43,879 nt of DNA, from positions 1-43,879 of the forward strand of contig JADBYT010000038.1 of the NCBI GenBank assembly GCA_020402865.1, read 5' to 3'. Position 1 is the stretch's first letter; every line of letters begins with the position of its first letter. The DNA comes from Bacteroidota bacterium (GTDB lineage Bacteria; Bacteroidota; Bacteroidia; Palsa-965). This document shows positions 41,693 to 43,879 of this stretch, piece after piece. The notes below the pieces were generated by a model. That model ran no database searches, was not told the DNA's origin, and saw nothing but the letters and a program-made list of their open reading frames with translations. The position numbers and the translations under genes are program-made.

Positions 41693-43879
41693 TTAGTTGT
41701 TCACGATAATGCGAATTGTGTTTTCACTTTTGTTGCTGCGTAAGCGTACCGAATATAAACCCGATCCGAAATCACGCACCTGCATTTCATGACGATACTG
41801 GCCGGAGAAGTTTGTCAGGTTTTCAGCATAAATTACCTGACCCAGTGAATTGAAAACTTCAATCACATAATCTTCGGCGGCGGCAGCTTCAATTGTAATT
41901 ACAAACTCACCGTTGTTCGGGTTAGGTGTAACCTGAAACAAATCGGCCACAGGCGCAGTGGTGGTTATGTTGGTAATCACAATCGGGACAGACTGGCCGG
42001 AAGAGCATCCGTTGGGGTCAAACACTTCAACTGTGTAGCTGCCGGCCTGTGTGGCTGTAAAGCTTTGTGAAGTAGCGCCTGCAATCGGGTTACCATTTAA
42101 ATACCACTGATAGGAGGCTCCGGTTACGGTTGAGGTAAGCACGTTGCCCACGTTGGTAATTGACGGTGTGGCAGGAGGTGTGCCTACGGTTACAGTTACC
42201 AATGTGGTGTTGCTGCAACCGTTGGCGTCGGTACCGGTAATGGTATAGGTTGTTGTGGTGGAGGGGCTAACCGACTGACTTGCGCCGCTCAGGTTACCCG
42301 GCATCCAGTTGTAGCTGGCAGCGCCGGATACGGTGATGGTTGTGATTCCGCCTGTACAGATTGACGCATTGCCCGAAGAGGTAATTGTGGGCAGTGCATT
42401 TACTGTTACAGATACCGTTGAGGTAGCCGAGCAGTTGTTTCCATCTGTACCGGTAACCGTGTAAGTAGTAGCTGCCGAAGGCATATCAGTTACCGAAGCG
42501 CCGCTCAGGTTGCCGGGTTGCCAGGTGTAAGTGCTTGCACCGCTTGCGTTGAGCGTTACCGTACTTCCGGCACATACTGCTGTGGTTGATGCAGTTGCTG
42601 AAACTGAAGGCAGTGCATTCACAGCCACACTCACCGTTGAGGTAGCCGAGCAATTGTTTGCATCAGTACCGGTAACCGTGTAGGTAGTAGCTGCCGAAGG
42701 CATATCAGATACCGAAGCGCCGCTCAGGTTGCCGGGCTGCCAGGTGTAAGTGCTGGCACCGCTTGCATTAAGCGTTACCGTACTTCCGGCACATACCGCA
42801 TTTGTGGATGAAGTGGCAGTAACGTTGGGCAGTGCATTTACGGTAACCTGCACGGTTACTGTATTCTGACATCCCGGGCCGTTTGATCCGGTAACCGTGT
42901 AGGTAGTGGTACTTGTGGGCGATACAGTGATACTTGCGCCGCTCAGGTTACCGGGCATCCAGTTGTAGGTGCTGGTGCCGCTTGCGGTGAGTGTGGTGTT
43001 GCCACCATTGCAAATGCTGCTGTTGCTGCTGCTTGCTGTTACGGTGGGCTGGCTGCCAACTGTTACAGTAAGAGTTTGTGTGTTGGTACAGCCGGTTGCG
43101 GTGTTTGTGCCGGTAACCGTGTAGGTGGTAGTGGCTGTCGGGTTTACCGTTACGTTTGCACCACTCAGGTTGCCGGGCATCCAGTTGTAGGTGTTTGCGC
43201 CGGTTCCGGAAAGCGTTACGGGGTTACCGGTACAAATGCTTGTGCTTGATGCGGTAGCGGTAACGTTGGGCAGCGCGTTTACAGTAATTGTGCGCGTTTG
43301 CGTGTTGCTGCAGCCTGTAACGGTGTTTGTGCCAGTCACTGTGTAGGTAGTGGTTGAAGTCGGACTCACAGTTACGCTAGCACCGCTGAGGTTACCTGGC
43401 ATCCAGTTGTAGGTGTTAGCACCTCCGCCGGTGAGCGTGGTGCTTGAGCCGGCGCAGAGTGTGGTGTTAGAGGCCGTGGCCGTAACGGCAGGCAGGTTGT
43501 TTACGGTAATGGTGCGTGTTTGTGTATTGCTGCAGCCGGTTACTGTGTTTGTGCCGGTAACGGTATAGGTTGTTGTTGCAGTCGGGTTTACCGTTACGCT
43601 AGCACCGCTGAGGTTGCCGGGCATCCAGTTGTAGGTGTTTGCACCACCGCCGGTAAGTGTGGTAGCAGAGCCTGCACAAACTGTGGTGCTTGATGCAGTG
43701 GCGGTAATGGTGGGCAGCGTGTTTACAGTGATGGTGCGTGTTTGTGTGTTGCTGCAGCCGGTTACTGTGTTTGTTCCGGTAACGGTGTAGGTAGTAGTTG
43801 CAGTCGGATTCACCGTTACACTGGCACCGCTGAGGTTGCCGGGCATCCAGTTGTAGGTGTTTGCGCCACTGCCGGTAAG
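41693..43879 (-). CDS. T9SS-exported protein with tandem Ig-like repeats (partial, 5' end outside window)
   Basis: At least 728 residues; the frame stays open to the window edge, so the start and any N-terminal domain are missing. At least eight tandem modules of 72-74 residues share NWMPGNLSGASVTVNPTATT, TYTVTGTNTVTGCSNTQT and a C..S.TTLTG.GA strand; they look like Ig-like/PKD-like beta-sandwich repeats each with a Cys pair. After the repeats comes a module SYQWYLNGNPIAGATSQSFTATQAGSYTVEVF, nearly the same as in the next gene, and a type A T9SS sorting domain (VTPNPNNGEFVITIE...GLYSVRLRSNKSENTIRIIVNN). Probably an adhesin-like or stalk protein on the cell surface; the binding partner is unknown. 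Confidence 0.92.
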   Translation of the reverse strand, partial: LTGSGANTYNWMPGNLSGASVTVNPTATTTYTVTGTNTVTGCSNTQTRTITVNTLPTITATASSTTVCAGSATTLTGGGANTYNWMPGNLSGASVTVNPTATTTYTVTGTNTVTGCSNTQTRTITVNNLPAVTATASNTTLCAGSSTTLTGGGANTYNWMPGNLSGASVTVSPTSTTTYTVTGTNTVTGCSNTQTRTITVNALPNVTATASSTSICTGNPVTLSGTGANTYNWMPGNLSGANVTVNPTATTTYTVTGTNTATGCTNTQTLTVTVGSQPTVTASSSNSSICNGGNTTLTASGTSTYNWMPGNLSGASITVSPTSTTTYTVTGSNGPGCQNTVTVQVTVNALPNVTATSSTNAVCAGSTVTLNASGASTYTWQPGNLSGASVSDMPSAATTYTVTGTDANNCSATSTVSVAVNALPSVSATASTTAVCAGSTVTLNASGASTYTWQPGNLSGASVTDMPSAATTYTVTGTDGNNCSATSTVSVTVNALPTITSSGNASICTGGITTITVSGAASYNWMPGNLSGASQSVSPSTTTTYTITGTDANGCSNTTLVTVTVGTPPATPSITNVGNVLTSTVTGASYQWYLNGNPIAGATSQSFTATQAGSYTVEVFDPNGCSSGQSVPIVITNITTTAPVADLFQVTPNPNNGEFVITIEAAAAEDYVIEVFNSLGQVIYAENLTNFSGQYRHEMQVRDFGSGLYSVRLRSNKSENTIRIIVNN
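42301..43879 (-). repeat. Tandem DNA repeat, unit 216-222 bp
   Basis: The same marker text (GCATCCAGTTGTA or its variants) starts at 42301, 42517, 42736, 42955, 43177, 43399, 43621 and 43843. The steps are 216, 219, 219, 222, 222, 222 and 222 bases, all multiples of three. The units toward the right edge are the most alike, hinting at recent copying or conversion there. Confidence 0.9.

Noticed and set aside
42301-43879. Regularly spaced repeats as a CRISPR array
   Set aside because: The unit is 216-222 bp, in frame, and codes for beta-sandwich modules; there are no short repeats with unique spacers and no cas genes.

Overview
The window comes from a member of the phylum Bacteroidota. Four proteins end in type IX secretion (T9SS) C-terminal sorting domains. 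The window also has an ExbB-ExbD-ExbD-ExbD-TonB operon of the Bacteroidota kind, a complete nuo operon with a short NuoG, a CzcA pump fused to its outer-membrane channel, and promoter-like TAnnTTTG boxes. I saw no rRNA, tRNA, CRISPR array or transposase. Nearly everything after position 2600 reads on the minus strand. The genus cannot be fixed from the sequence alone.

Layout. 1-2483: the tail of a T9SS cargo gene with a strong terminator, then a lone plus-strand gene for a beta-propeller-like protein with no signal peptide and a cysteine-rich C-terminal part. 2616-9390: an eight-gene minus-strand operon (exbB, three exbD, tonB, a small membrane protein, a PstS-like lipoprotein, a TPR protein) that should couple proton motive force to outer-membrane work. 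9530-11506: a DedA protein and a dicarboxylate/amino-acid:cation symporter. 11538-25308: the whole complex I operon nuoA-nuoN, with a retropepsin-like aspartic protease gene sitting between nuoF and nuoG. 25309-25832: non-coding, with a G-run patch. 25833-27446: an AT-rich unit holding one AAA ATPase / winged-helix / nuclease-like gene, bounded on both sides by near-identical perfect palindromes. 27458-33406: a heavy-metal RND efflux operon (His-rich secreted protein, CzcA-TolC fusion, membrane-fusion lipoprotein). 33507-33597: a nested inverted repeat. 33665-34213: a GmhB/HisB-type HAD phosphatase. 34256-43879: three large T9SS-exported proteins (a BNR/sortilin-like propeller protein, an Omp28-like thioredoxin-fold protein with CGPC, and a tandem Ig-like repeat protein cut by the window end).

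How the parts work together. Complex I makes proton motive force, and ExbB/ExbD/TonB spends it at the outer membrane. The efflux operon exports metal ions across both membranes. The T9SS proteins are displayed on or released from the cell surface. The parts that look least ordinary are the palindrome-bounded ATPase unit, the protease inside the nuo operon, the internal signal peptide in the CzcA-TolC fusion, and the signal-less propeller protein.
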